This document shows, piece after piece, positions 1-8,323 of a stretch of 47,555 nt of DNA. A program made the position numbers and the translations under genes. Where the stretch lies: contig CALIUO010000007.1 of NCBI GenBank assembly GCA_938048695.1, positions 1-47,555 of the forward strand, read 5' to 3'. The notes under the pieces were generated by a model. It ran no database searches, had not been told where the DNA came from, and worked only from the letters and a program-made list of their open reading frames with translations. How positions within the stretch are numbered: the stretch's first letter is position 1; every line of letters starts with the position of its first letter. This DNA comes from an uncultured SAR86 cluster bacterium. Its GTDB lineage: Bacteria; Pseudomonadota; Gammaproteobacteria; Magnimaribacterales; Magnimaribacteraceae.

Positions 1-936
1 GGAGGTTCGAGTGGAGGCGAAGGCGCTGCAATAGCATCAGGCATGAGCCCTTTTGGTATAGGCAACGACATTGGAGGTTCATTGAGAAATCCAGCTTACT
101 GCTGTGGAATTGCTTCTCTTAAGCCTTCCATTGGAAGAATACCTTTCGTAAGAACTATTGATGGATTCAAGGATTTTGGCATAGCTGCTGCTTTTCTTAC
201 TGATGGCCCTATGGCCAGATCTGTCAAAGACCTTAGATCGGGACTGCTTACTATGGCAGGAAGGCATATTGAAGACCCTCAATCTGTGACCGTTCCTTTT
301 GAAGGTCATATACCTCAAAAACCCAAGGCAGCACTGGTAACTAAGTTTGAAAATCATACTATTCATTCTGCCAACGTGAAGGCAATTGAAAAGGCCGGAA
401 AAATATTATCTGATAAAGGCTGGGAAGTGGAAGAAGTCGATGCACCTGAAACAGAAAGGGTTTACGAAATATGGCATAAGGTACTCAATAGTGGCATGTT
501 AGATGAAATGCCTGAAGAAGCCTTTAAACCTGAAACTGCAGATTACTTGCGCCGTTTTGAAAAGCAGTTCCCTCAAAATGATATGACTTTGGACCAGGCT
601 TTACTTGAAAGGAGAAGACTTAGAAGATTGTGGTCAGCTTTCTTAACAGACTATCAAGTATGTATAGGGCCTACATGGGCAAATCGTCCTTGGCCAATTG
701 ATACAGACCTTGATCCAGATATTGGAATTCAAACCTTAAAAGAAAGTTTCATTTTTATATCTCCTGGAAATTGCCTAGGACTTCCTTCTGTGGCATTGCC
801 TATGGAAGTTCATGATGGACTGCCAACGGGCATCCAAATATATTCGGAGCTATATAGAGAAGACCTATGTTTAGCTGTTGCGGAAATGATACAAGAAGAA
901 GTTCCATGCCCTACTCCTATTGACCCTGTATCTTGA
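1..936 (+). CDS. Amidase signature family hydrolase, 5'-truncated by window edge
   Basis: This is the C-terminal part of an amidase-signature enzyme, a family that hydrolyses carboxamide bonds with a Ser-cisSer-Lys triad. The frame is already open at base 1 and begins in the glycine/serine signature GGSSGGEGAA. The cis-Ser is the codon at bases 7-9. The nucleophile Ser is at bases 79-81, in GNDIGGSLRNPA. Their 24-residue spacing equals that of fatty-acid amide hydrolase (S217/S241). The catalytic Lys would lie upstream, outside the window. The first in-frame ATG (base 43) is internal and is not the start. The gene ends 35 bp from the convergent helicase gene. The family is clear, but the substrate cannot be told. 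Confidence 0.93.
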   Translation, partial: GGSSGGEGAAIASGMSPFGIGNDIGGSLRNPAYCCGIASLKPSIGRIPFVRTIDGFKDFGIAAAFLTDGPMARSVKDLRSGLLTMAGRHIEDPQSVTVPFEGHIPQKPKAALVTKFENHTIHSANVKAIEKAGKILSDKGWEVEEVDAPETERVYEIWHKVLNSGMLDEMPEEAFKPETADYLRRFEKQFPQNDMTLDQALLERRRLRRLWSAFLTDYQVCIGPTWANRPWPIDTDLDPDIGIQTLKESFIFISPGNCLGLPSVALPMEVHDGLPTGIQIYSELYREDLCLAVAEMIQEEVPCPTPIDPVS

Positions 937-971
937 ATAAATTTACACAGCTTTCAATAGTCTTTTTAAAA

Positions 972-2255
972 TTAGGTCTTTAAGTAATTTTTATGAAAAT
1001 CAATAATGTCTGGATCAACAAGAGCATCTGAAACTTTCAGTTCTCTTTGCAAATGCAGTGAATTTAAATTTTTACACCTACTAAGAGCTACGTAAGCTTG
1101 TCCAGTTGCAAAAGCTCCTGAACCTAAATCAACAGAGCAACTTTCTAATGTCAATCCTTGAGATTTATGAATTGTTACTGCCCAACCTAACTTAATAGGA
1201 AACTGCTTAAAAGATGAAATAACCTCTTCTAAGACCTCGTCTGAATCTTCATCATAGGTAAAACGAACTTTATTCCATTCTTCTCTTTCTACCTTGTGAG
1301 TCTTATTGTTTATTTTGACCTTTATATTTTTTTTCTTTTTATCCAAACATTCTGACACTGTACCCAGAGTTCCATTAACCCATCTACCTTCAGGATCGTT
1401 TTTTATGAACATTACGTTTGCACCTACTTTTATTTTTAGTTCCCTGGGAGCGGGCAAGTCATTCTCGTTGAGATCGCCTGATTCTTTGGACTTTATAACC
1501 TCTTCTTGTCCTTCGATGTGTCCAAGCTTATATTCATTTAGCTCTTCTGCTCTCTTCTTTCGGGACGTCAAGGTCATATAGAAATCTGACTCGAGAGTTG
1601 GATCAAAGCAGTTAGAGTTGATCTGACTGATTGTAGGCTCTAGATCTTTTCCAATACGTATATTATTTAGAAGTTCACAGAATTTCTGATCTTCTTCTTG
1701 TCTAAAGGATTCCGTAAGCTCAAAGAAGTTAATTGCTTTCATTTCCTTAAAAGAATGGGAATCAAAGAAATATACTGAATCATATTTCTCATAAATTATC
1801 CGCTCTTCACTCTCCTTGATAATGGGAGGAAGTTGAAAAAGATCACCGCAAGCTAACACATGAACTCCCCCAAAAGGCTCTTCCGAGTTTCTATGGATTT
1901 GAAGAGACTGAGATATAGCATCCAGCATTGGAGCTCTGACCATTGATACTTCATCAATGATTAATAGTTCAAGATTTCTTAATAATTTAACGAATCTTGG
2001 GTCTTTAGATTTTGTGATGACAGGAATAGTATCGAAACCAATTCTAAATGCTGAATTGATTGTAGTCCCTCCTATATTTAAAGCAGCTATACCTGTGGGT
2101 GCAACCACTATCTTCTTCAAAGAAAGTTGGTTTTTTACTCTTTCAAGAAGAGTTGTTTTTCCAGTCCCTGCTGCTCCCGTAAGAAAAATAAATTGTTGAT
2201 CTGAATCTTCAGACAGTAGATCTATTATCTCATCATGAACTTTATCAAAAGACAT
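972..2255 (-). CDS. PIF1/RecD-like superfamily 1B DNA helicase
   Basis: A 427-residue ATP-dependent DNA helicase of the PIF1-like type. Visible motifs are Walker A GAAGTGKTT (about residues 27-35), Walker B IIDEVSMV (about 100), motif III GDLFQLPP (about 140) and a C-terminal VTIHKSQGLTLE with VALSR (about 360-395). It is short and carries only the helicase core. AAGG lies 7 nt before the ATG. The gene follows rmuC by 9 bp on the same strand, so the two are probably co-transcribed, which would fit a shared role in replication-fork or recombination work. It lacks the extra domains of E. coli RecD, so it should not be called recD. Confidence 0.9.
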   Translation of the reverse strand: MSFDKVHDEIIDLLSEDSDQQFIFLTGAAGTGKTTLLERVKNQLSLKKIVVAPTGIAALNIGGTTINSAFRIGFDTIPVITKSKDPRFVKLLRNLELLIIDEVSMVRAPMLDAISQSLQIHRNSEEPFGGVHVLACGDLFQLPPIIKESEERIIYEKYDSVYFFDSHSFKEMKAINFFELTESFRQEEDQKFCELLNNIRIGKDLEPTISQINSNCFDPTLESDFYMTLTSRKKRAEELNEYKLGHIEGQEEVIKSKESGDLNENDLPAPRELKIKVGANVMFIKNDPEGRWVNGTLGTVSECLDKKKKNIKVKINNKTHKVEREEWNKVRFTYDEDSDEVLEEVISSFKQFPIKLGWAVTIHKSQGLTLESCSVDLGSGAFATGQAYVALSRCKNLNSLHLQRELKVSDALVDPDIIDFHKNYLKT

Positions 2256-2264
2256 ATAAAACCT

Positions 2265-3149
2265 TTAAGAATCAAGCTTATCCATGTTATCGATAGCTCG
2301 CTGCATCTGTCTTTCTCTTGTTGAATACTCATTTATAGATTTCTGTAAGCCGTCAACTTTTTTCATTAGATCCTCAGTAGAGCCGCCGAATTTTTCAAAC
2401 TCTTTTTTTAATTTACCGAATTCATTCATTATTTCTCCAGCCCTCTCATTGAGAGCAAGGGTTCTAAAGCCCATATGCACGCTTATGAGATATGCTGCAA
2501 GAGAATTAGGTCCCATGATCAGGACACGGTAATCACGAAATATAGATTCTCTAATATTATCTAGCGTATCTATTATCTGCATCAAGCTCTCGCTTGGTAT
2601 ATACATAACTCCCAAATCAACTGTAATGCCTGACTGAATATACTTTTCTTTTATATCTGATGCGTCTTTCAGCACATGCCTTCTAATGTCATCCTTAGAC
2701 TTCTTTACTAATTTCTCATCACCGCTTTCACTAGCATTTAGGTAATTGTCAAATAGTGCAGAGGGAAATTTGGCGTCGATAGGCAGGACTAAACCTTCTG
2801 GTAGTTTTACAGTGAATTCAACTCTTCTGCCACTTCCTGGTATAACTTCCGCATTAGTTTCATATTGATTTGGATGGAATATATCTTTGATTATTGATTC
2901 AAGGGACCATTCACCGAACTTCCCCGCAAGTGTTCCTCCAGACAAATACCGATTTAGTTTTGTAAGTGGTTCATTAAAAGATTGAATATCTCTTGAGAGC
3001 TCGCCTATAGAGGTTCTCTGAATCTCCATGGAATTATCTATACCTTTTAGAAAATCTTGAGAGTCATCTTTGCTCTTTCCTCCTCTAAATGTATTAAAGA
3101 AGATTAGGCCTAGAATTGAGACTAATAAGACAACTATCAAGATATCCAT
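2265..3149 (-). CDS. rmuC: RmuC-family DNA recombination protein
   Basis: A 294-residue RmuC homologue, a family with a nuclease-like fold linked to limiting recombination at inverted repeats. Residues 2-20 form a hydrophobic N-terminal anchor (ILIVVLLVSILGLIFF). A charged helical stretch follows, then the conserved core with the recognisable segments GKFGEWSLE, PGSGRRVEFTVKLP, LPIDAKFP and IMGPNSLAAYL. E. coli RmuC is much longer (about 475 residues), so this is a short version lacking most of the N-terminal coiled coil. It is encoded immediately upstream of the PIF1-like helicase. Confidence 0.9.
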   Translation of the reverse strand: MDILIVVLLVSILGLIFFNTFRGGKSKDDSQDFLKGIDNSMEIQRTSIGELSRDIQSFNEPLTKLNRYLSGGTLAGKFGEWSLESIIKDIFHPNQYETNAEVIPGSGRRVEFTVKLPEGLVLPIDAKFPSALFDNYLNASESGDEKLVKKSKDDIRRHVLKDASDIKEKYIQSGITVDLGVMYIPSESLMQIIDTLDNIRESIFRDYRVLIMGPNSLAAYLISVHMGFRTLALNERAGEIMNEFGKLKKEFEKFGGSTEDLMKKVDGLQKSINEYSTRERQMQRAIDNMDKLDS

Positions 3150-3184
3150 TGATACAGACTAAGAGTAAGTATACAAAAAATCAA

Positions 3185-4504
3185 TTAGCTAGATAATTCA
3201 TCATAGGTTTTTTGATATCTTCTTTGAGATATCCAGAAAAACATAGTTGCGATAGGCAAAACAAATCCGCCAGTTAATGAAACTGCCAAACCTAACTGGG
3301 CGGCATCTTGAATGATGAAATCAGTAAAAAAAGCTGTTATCTGGGGTCCAAGACTTAATCCAAATGCCATCATCAAAAAGGCATGCACAGCTGCCATCTG
3401 TCCTTTGACCTCATTACTTGATATTCCACTTACAGCCAATAAACCCAAAGGGGCAAAAGAACTTATAAAAAATAAATATACAGCTATCAAAATCCATGAA
3501 ATTACTAGGCTCTGTACAAGTGGGGCGAAACATATTGCAGGCATTGCAAAGATACAAGCATACATAGCAGTCCTTATAGGGGCATCAGAGTGACCTCTTG
3601 TTCTTAAATAATCAACCGTAGCTCCTGAACAAATCGTTCCAAGTATGGAAGAAATTATGGTTATTATTCCTAGAGTAAAACCTACCTCTGTCAAACTCAA
3701 GCCGTAGGTCCTGACCATCATTGATGGCGCCCAAAAGGTAAAAGAATAAAAGATAAGTGCCATGAATATGAGGCCACCAAACATGGGAAATAAGGTTGAT
3801 TTATTCTGTTTCAAATGAGAAAAAATATTGACCTTTTTTGTGTCATCAAACTGTTTTGATAGCCCTAAACGCCTTGGCTCATGCAACAAAAAGGCAGCAA
3901 TAGATATTAAAATACCCGGTATTCCAACTACTAAAAAGGTTGCTTGCCAGGGTTTGAAATAGCCAATTCCTGGGATAGTTATGCCACCTATATCTGTAAG
4001 ATAATCAATAAGATAACCACCGCCAATTAAAGTAGTACCTATACCAATATAAACTCCCGCAGTAATTATTCCCATGGGCTTACCTTGTTTATTTTGCGGA
4101 AAGTAGTCACTGACCAACGATACACTCACAGGTGCCATTACCGCCTCACCTACCGCTACCCCAATCCTAGCTCCAAATAATCTTCCAAAGCTATTAGCGA
4201 GACCTGCCAGTGTCGTCATTAAAGACCATACAAATATACCTGTGCCGAGAACGTTTACCCTTTTATATCTATCCACTGCGTAACCAATAGGTAGTGCCAT
4301 AATTGCATAAAAAATTGAGAATGCTGCACCTCCTAGAAGAGCTATCTGTGAATCATTCAGACTGAAATCTTGTTTTATGGGTTCGACCAACATTGCCGGT
4401 ATCTGTCTATCGATAAAAGCAAATACTTGAGCAAGAGTCATAACGGCAACTGCCGAATAACCTGCCCTTTGACTAGGGTATTTAGAGATATTAGATTCAT
4501 TCAT
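3185..4504 (-). CDS. Major facilitator superfamily transporter
   Basis: A 439-residue integral membrane protein with about 12 hydrophobic segments. The MFS loop 2-3 motif appears as GYAVDRYKRVNVL, and the cytoplasmic mid-loop is charged (about residues 210-235). The N-terminal DRQIPAMLVEPIKQDFSLND resembles the hexuronate/spinster-like MFS group that exchanges organic anions or lipids. The substrate cannot be read from sequence. The gene lies 67 bp downstream of tRNA-Gly on the same strand. A purine-rich AGGG stands about 8 nt before the ATG. Confidence 0.92.
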   Translation of the reverse strand: MNESNISKYPSQRAGYSAVAVMTLAQVFAFIDRQIPAMLVEPIKQDFSLNDSQIALLGGAAFSIFYAIMALPIGYAVDRYKRVNVLGTGIFVWSLMTTLAGLANSFGRLFGARIGVAVGEAVMAPVSVSLVSDYFPQNKQGKPMGIITAGVYIGIGTTLIGGGYLIDYLTDIGGITIPGIGYFKPWQATFLVVGIPGILISIAAFLLHEPRRLGLSKQFDDTKKVNIFSHLKQNKSTLFPMFGGLIFMALIFYSFTFWAPSMMVRTYGLSLTEVGFTLGIITIISSILGTICSGATVDYLRTRGHSDAPIRTAMYACIFAMPAICFAPLVQSLVISWILIAVYLFFISSFAPLGLLAVSGISSNEVKGQMAAVHAFLMMAFGLSLGPQITAFFTDFIIQDAAQLGLAVSLTGGFVLPIATMFFWISQRRYQKTYDELSS

Positions 4505-4530
4505 ACTTCAACCCTTTATTCATCTCTCCC

Positions 4531-4544
4531 ACGTCCTGAGACGT
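4531..4544 (-). other. Small hairpin in the tRNA-Gly to MFS spacer
   Basis: ACGTC-CTGA-GACGT is a perfect 5-bp stem with a 4-nt loop, lying between the tRNA-Gly 3' end and the MFS start codon. No T-tract follows it on the minus strand, so it is not an intrinsic terminator there. It may mark processing of a tRNA-mRNA transcript or may be chance. Confidence 0.3.
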
Positions 4545-4571
4545 AGTGCGGGTTTTATGAAGGGGGGAACT

Positions 4572-4645
4572 TGGAGCGAGATACGAGAATTGAACTCGTC
4601 TCTCAACCTTGGCAAGGTTGCGTAATACCACTATACCAATCTCGC
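4572..4645 (-). tRNA. tRNA-Gly (GCC)
   Basis: A 74-nt cloverleaf with CCA encoded. The acceptor GCGAGAT pairs with ATCTCGC and the discriminator is T. The anticodon stem CAACC/GGTTG closes loop TTGCCAA (anticodon GCC). The T-arm is ACGAG-TTCAATT-CTCGT. It is a single tRNA on the same strand as the MFS gene that follows it. Confidence 0.97.
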
Positions 4646-4729
4646 TTAATTTGACTGACCAATGTGCTCAGCAGGCACAAGTATACACGAAAGATTTTTT
4701 AAAACTCTAGGTTCTTTTGTCATTTGTAG

Positions 4730-5242
4730 TTACTCGGGCTTATACACTTCTTTAATGCCCAATCTGGCCTTAACCTCCCCAGCTTTCATATTTGACTCCC
4801 AAACTTCTTCGATTAATCTATCGAGAATGTCTTCTGTTTTTTTATAATCTTGTCGAACAGCTAGTCCTAAGCCGCCTATCAAAAAAGTCAAGAAGCCGAG
4901 TCCATAAACAAACTCATTATCAGCATTATTTAAAAGAACCAAACCAAAAATTGTTAAGAAAATCACAAAGAGTATTGGTGCTAATACAATCAATCTATTA
5001 TTACTATGAAGAAGGTTTATTTCATAAAATTTATCATTAGCAGACTTAAGCTCAATTATTGCTTCAATATCCTCACGAACTTGATCAGAAGAATATCCAC
5101 CTACATTATTCATGTGTTCCAATATGTTTTTAACAACTTCTTTATATTCCGCATTATCAAGAGGCTGATCTGGCGGAGAAAAACCCTTCTCTTTGAGTTT
5201 TTTAAGGAACACTGCACGCTCATTCTTAGCTTTCTTCTTCAT
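4730..5242 (-). CDS. Small membrane protein of unknown function
   Basis: A 170-residue protein that I do not recognise. The N-terminal 80 residues are hydrophilic and lysine/glutamate-rich. Two adjacent membrane segments follow (about residues 85-105, LIVLAPILFVIFLTIFGLVL, and 112-130, FVYGLGFLTFLIGGLGLAV), then a charged C-terminal tail of about 40 residues. This suggests a helical hairpin with both ends on the same side. It lies 12 bp downstream of the MatB-like gene on the same strand and is probably the last protein gene of that operon. Confidence 0.75.
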   Translation of the reverse strand: MKKKAKNERAVFLKKLKEKGFSPPDQPLDNAEYKEVVKNILEHMNNVGGYSSDQVREDIEAIIELKSANDKFYEINLLHSNNRLIVLAPILFVIFLTIFGLVLLNNADNEFVYGLGFLTFLIGGLGLAVRQDYKKTEDILDRLIEEVWESNMKAGEVKARLGIKEVYKPE

Positions 5243-5254
5243 GTATAGTCTCCG

Positions 5255-6763
5255 TTAATTGTTCGTTTCCTCATTATAAATATCTCTGAGAATATTTTTT
5301 TGAACCTTGCCCATCGCATTTCTTGGTAAATTTTCTACAAAGTAAATCGACTTTGGTACTTTAAATCCTGCCATATCATCTTTAAGAGTAGAAATGAGAT
5401 CTTCATCAGATAGAACGCTTTCTTTTTCTAGGACTACAATAGCCACTACTCTCTCACCCAAATCATCATCCTCTAAACCTATAACGGCTGACTCTTCAAC
5501 CCCTTCTAAGCTATCAATCAAACTTTCAACTTCTTTAGGATAGACATTCAGACCTCCTGAAATAATCATATCTTTAGTTCGACCAACTATCGATAAGTAG
5601 CCATCTAAATCGATGAAACCTTTATCTCCGGTATTGAAATAATTATCTGCCGTAAAATCTTCCTGAGTTTTTTTAGGAAGGTTCCAATAGCTATTGAATA
5701 CGCTGGGTCCTCTAACTTGAATATTTCCTATCTCTTGTGCAGAGAGAATATTTGATTCGTCATCTACGATCCTTATATTTAGATCAGGAAGGGGTATCCC
5801 CACTGTTCCGGACTTCCTTTCTCCATCTAATGGATTTGAACAAATTATATTTGTTTCGGTCATACCGTATCTCTCCAGTATGTAATGATTAGTTTTCTTC
5901 AAAAATTTATCAAAAGTATCTTCTAGAAGAGGGGCTGAACCAGATATAAATAGCCGAATATTTCTGACAACATCCTTATCTAGGTTTGAGTGATTCAAGA
6001 GCCTTGTATAGTAAGTAGGAACTCCCATCATGACTGTACATCTTGGCAGGAGATCAATTGCCTGATCTGTATTAAAGGAATCTGTCCACAAAACTTTAGA
6101 GCCTGATAAAAAAACACATCCTAGCGCTACAAACAAACCATGGACATGATAGATTGGCAAGGCATGTAGCAACACATCTTCCTTATTAAAGCCCCAAGCC
6201 TCTTTCAATGCTTTCGCATTAGACCCAATATTTCCATGAGTTAACATGATCCCTTTTGGCTTACCTGTGGTTCCTGAAGAGTACAATAAAGCGGCTACAT
6301 GATCAGACGAGCAATCCACAACCTCATGATCGCCCTCTTTTTTTATACCTTGGATAGATTCCTTGTCTTCAGAATCGATTGTAAAAATATTCTTAGGGCT
6401 TTCAGTTATATCTAATGCGGAAAGGTTTGCATAATTTCTTTTGTCACATATAAATATTGAAGGTTTAGCATCCTCCAAGAAAAAAGATAATTCTGTCTCT
6501 TTATAGGCGGTATTCAGTGGATGAAATATTAAATTAGATCTAAGGCAGGCAAGATATATAAAAATTACTTCAGGAGACTTGCTAACTTGAATAGATACTC
6601 TATCTCCCGCTTCTAACCCTAGCGCCTCGAATCCACTTGCATATTGTGCAGACTGCTCTTCTAACTCCCTGTAACTAATTTTAGATCCATCAATATTTTC
6701 AATGAAAGTACTCTCTAGGGCTTTTGGAAAACCTTCTCTGTATGCTAGGTACAGATTCCCCAT
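5255..6763 (-). CDS. MatB-like acyl-CoA synthetase (malonyl/methylmalonyl-CoA synthetase type)
   Basis: A 502-residue ANL-superfamily ligase that activates a carboxylic acid through acyl-AMP and transfers it to CoA. The P-loop is YSSGTTGKPKG (about residues 163-173). Other motifs are ALPIYHVHGLF, GVPTYYTRLL, GSAPLL, ERYGMTETN, FNTGDKG and the hinge/C-terminal ISGGLNVYPKEVE with the catalytic Lys in NAMGKVQK. The HVHGLF, GVPTYYTRLL and YGMTETN stretches match the MatB/ACSF3 malonyl-CoA synthetase group better than FadD-type ligases. The substrate assignment is therefore inferred from motifs. It lies 8 bp downstream of an SDR gene and is probably co-transcribed with it. Confidence 0.87.
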   Translation of the reverse strand: MGNLYLAYREGFPKALESTFIENIDGSKISYRELEEQSAQYASGFEALGLEAGDRVSIQVSKSPEVIFIYLACLRSNLIFHPLNTAYKETELSFFLEDAKPSIFICDKRNYANLSALDITESPKNIFTIDSEDKESIQGIKKEGDHEVVDCSSDHVAALLYSSGTTGKPKGIMLTHGNIGSNAKALKEAWGFNKEDVLLHALPIYHVHGLFVALGCVFLSGSKVLWTDSFNTDQAIDLLPRCTVMMGVPTYYTRLLNHSNLDKDVVRNIRLFISGSAPLLEDTFDKFLKKTNHYILERYGMTETNIICSNPLDGERKSGTVGIPLPDLNIRIVDDESNILSAQEIGNIQVRGPSVFNSYWNLPKKTQEDFTADNYFNTGDKGFIDLDGYLSIVGRTKDMIISGGLNVYPKEVESLIDSLEGVEESAVIGLEDDDLGERVVAIVVLEKESVLSDEDLISTLKDDMAGFKVPKSIYFVENLPRNAMGKVQKNILRDIYNEETNN

Positions 6764-6771
6764 CTATATTA

Positions 6772-7551
6772 TTAACGGGCAGTTTGTCCGTCATCTATCT
6801 TGATACAAGTCCCAGTGACACATTCTGAAGAAGGAGAAACTAAGAATAATAGAGTGGAGTCCATCTGCTCAGGTACGCATATTCTTTTTCTTGGAAGTCC
6901 CTTACTTACATCCCCTATTCTTTCTAGCATGGCATCCGCCATCTCTGAATGAAATATTCCTGGAGCTATAGCATTTACATTAATGTTGTGCCTCGCCCAT
7001 TCAACAGCTAAAGATTCAGTCATTCGGACAATGGCTGATTTAGTAGTTGAATATAAAACTGAAGCCGATGTGGGACTTATATTAAAAGCCGCCATTGAAG
7101 CAATATTGACCATCCGACCTGATTTTTCAGCTTTAATAAGTCTTCTAGCAACTTCGTTCGATAGCAGATAAGGTCCAACAAGGTTCGTATCGACAACTCC
7201 GTCGATTAAAGCATCATCTTGTTTGATAGCCCATTGGGCATCTACCATTCCTGCATTATTTACAAGTGTATTTATTAATCCAAGTTGATTTTCTACCACA
7301 TCAACAGCATTTCTTATGCTGTCTCTGTCTTGAACATCAAGGGGTACGACTGCGCATTCTCCGCCTTCATCACGAATTTCTTTCTCTAAAGCCTCTAATT
7401 TCTCTACTCGCCTTGCAGCTAGAGCGACTTTAGCTCCGCACTTTGCCAGTACTTTTGAAAATCTATATCCAAGACCAGAAGAAGCGCCAGTTACTAAGGC
7501 CACTTGATCAGATAGGTCTACTGAAAAATTAGGTGTGTCAAAATTGCTCAT
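6772..7551 (-). CDS. Short-chain dehydrogenase/reductase
   Basis: A 259-residue classical SDR, an NAD(P)-dependent oxidoreductase. The cofactor glycine motif TGASSGLG is near residue 20, NNAG near 97 and the catalytic YSTTK near 168. SDR-typical NVNAIAPG and a C-terminal VTGTCIKIDDGQ are also present. An Arg-rich AARR after the second strand (about residue 43) suggests NADP(H) preference. It is the promoter-proximal gene of the leftward SDR, acyl-CoA synthetase and small membrane protein run, and is divergent from folE. The substrate is unknown; the pairing with a MatB-like ligase hints at acyl-chain metabolism. Confidence 0.92.
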   Translation of the reverse strand: MSNFDTPNFSVDLSDQVALVTGASSGLGYRFSKVLAKCGAKVALAARRVEKLEALEKEIRDEGGECAVVPLDVQDRDSIRNAVDVVENQLGLINTLVNNAGMVDAQWAIKQDDALIDGVVDTNLVGPYLLSNEVARRLIKAEKSGRMVNIASMAAFNISPTSASVLYSTTKSAIVRMTESLAVEWARHNINVNAIAPGIFHSEMADAMLERIGDVSKGLPRKRICVPEQMDSTLLFLVSPSSECVTGTCIKIDDGQTAR

Positions 7552-7638
7552 TTGCTCTCCATTATTTTTTATTAGTTCATAATTTATATGTACTAGAGAG
7601 ATAAATCTATAGTCTAATTTTTTTTTAAATTCTTGATG

Positions 7639-7644
7639 TATAAT
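7639..7644 (+). promoter_or_regulatory. Candidate -10 box for folE
   Basis: A perfect TATAAT lies 17 nt before the folE ATG in the folE/SDR divergent gap, with no convincing -35 at 16-18 bp. Transcription from it would start near base 7651, leaving an 11-nt leader that begins at the AGAGG ribosome-binding site (7651-7655). Confidence 0.4.
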
Positions 7645-7661
7645 TATTTCAGAGGTAAATT

Positions 7662-8252
7662 ATGAGTGAAGAAAGGAATCAAAAGCCATCAAGGGAAGAA
7701 GCCGAAGCAGCCGTAAGAACTCTTATTGCATGGGCTGGAGACGACCCCACCAGAGAGGGCCTTATAGAAACCCCCAAAAGAGTAGTGAAATCATACGAAG
7801 AATTTTATGAAGGCTACGACAAAAATCCAAAAGAGATATTGTCTAAGGTATTTGAAGAGATTGAAGGATACGATGAAATTGTTTTAGTTAAAGATATACC
7901 ACTTCAATCACATTGCGAACACCACATGGTTCCAATTATTGGTAAAGCTCATGTTGGATATCTTCCAGATCAAAGAGTGGTGGGATTGAGTAAATTAGCA
8001 AGAGTAGTAGATATGTTTGGTAAGCGACTCCAAACTCAAGAAACAATGACAGCTCAAATAGCAGATACTATTAATGATGTTCTTAAACCAAAAGGGGTTG
8101 CTGTTGTGATAGATGCGGAACATCAATGCATGAGTAGCAGAGGTATAAACAAGCATGGCTCTAGTACTATCACTAGCAGAATGATAGGTGTTTTCAGAGA
8201 AAATCAGAAATCTCGTATGGAATTCTTGAACTTGATCTCTAATAAATTATAG
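7662..8252 (+). CDS. folE: GTP cyclohydrolase I (FolE type)
   Basis: A 196-residue enzyme converting GTP to 7,8-dihydroneopterin triphosphate, the first step of tetrahydrofolate synthesis. The zinc/catalytic region SHCEHHMVP, the [11 protein letters not shown] helix, the QTQE motif and the second ligand site EHQCMSSRG are all present. Length and motifs are typical of FolE1. AGAGG lies 6 nt before the ATG. The gene is divergent from the SDR and 71 bp upstream of the monooxygenase gene. Confidence 0.97.
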   Translation: MSEERNQKPSREEAEAAVRTLIAWAGDDPTREGLIETPKRVVKSYEEFYEGYDKNPKEILSKVFEEIEGYDEIVLVKDIPLQSHCEHHMVPIIGKAHVGYLPDQRVVGLSKLARVVDMFGKRLQTQETMTAQIADTINDVLKPKGVAVVIDAEHQCMSSRGINKHGSSTITSRMIGVFRENQKSRMEFLNLISNKL

Positions 8253-8323
8253 ATAAGTTTATAACTTCATATTTGAGTGAATTTCTTTAGCATTTAAATT
8301 AACATTAATACGAGGGGTAAGAT

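Noticed and set aside
1306-1581. Open frame opposite the PIF1-like helicase gene
   Set aside because: It is low-complexity Phe/Ser-rich sequence, a shadow of the well-supported minus-strand gene.
4528-4556. Plus-strand hairpin with GGGTTTT resembling a terminator in the tRNA-Gly spacer
   Set aside because: No plus-strand gene ends there, and the stem is interrupted beyond five base pairs.
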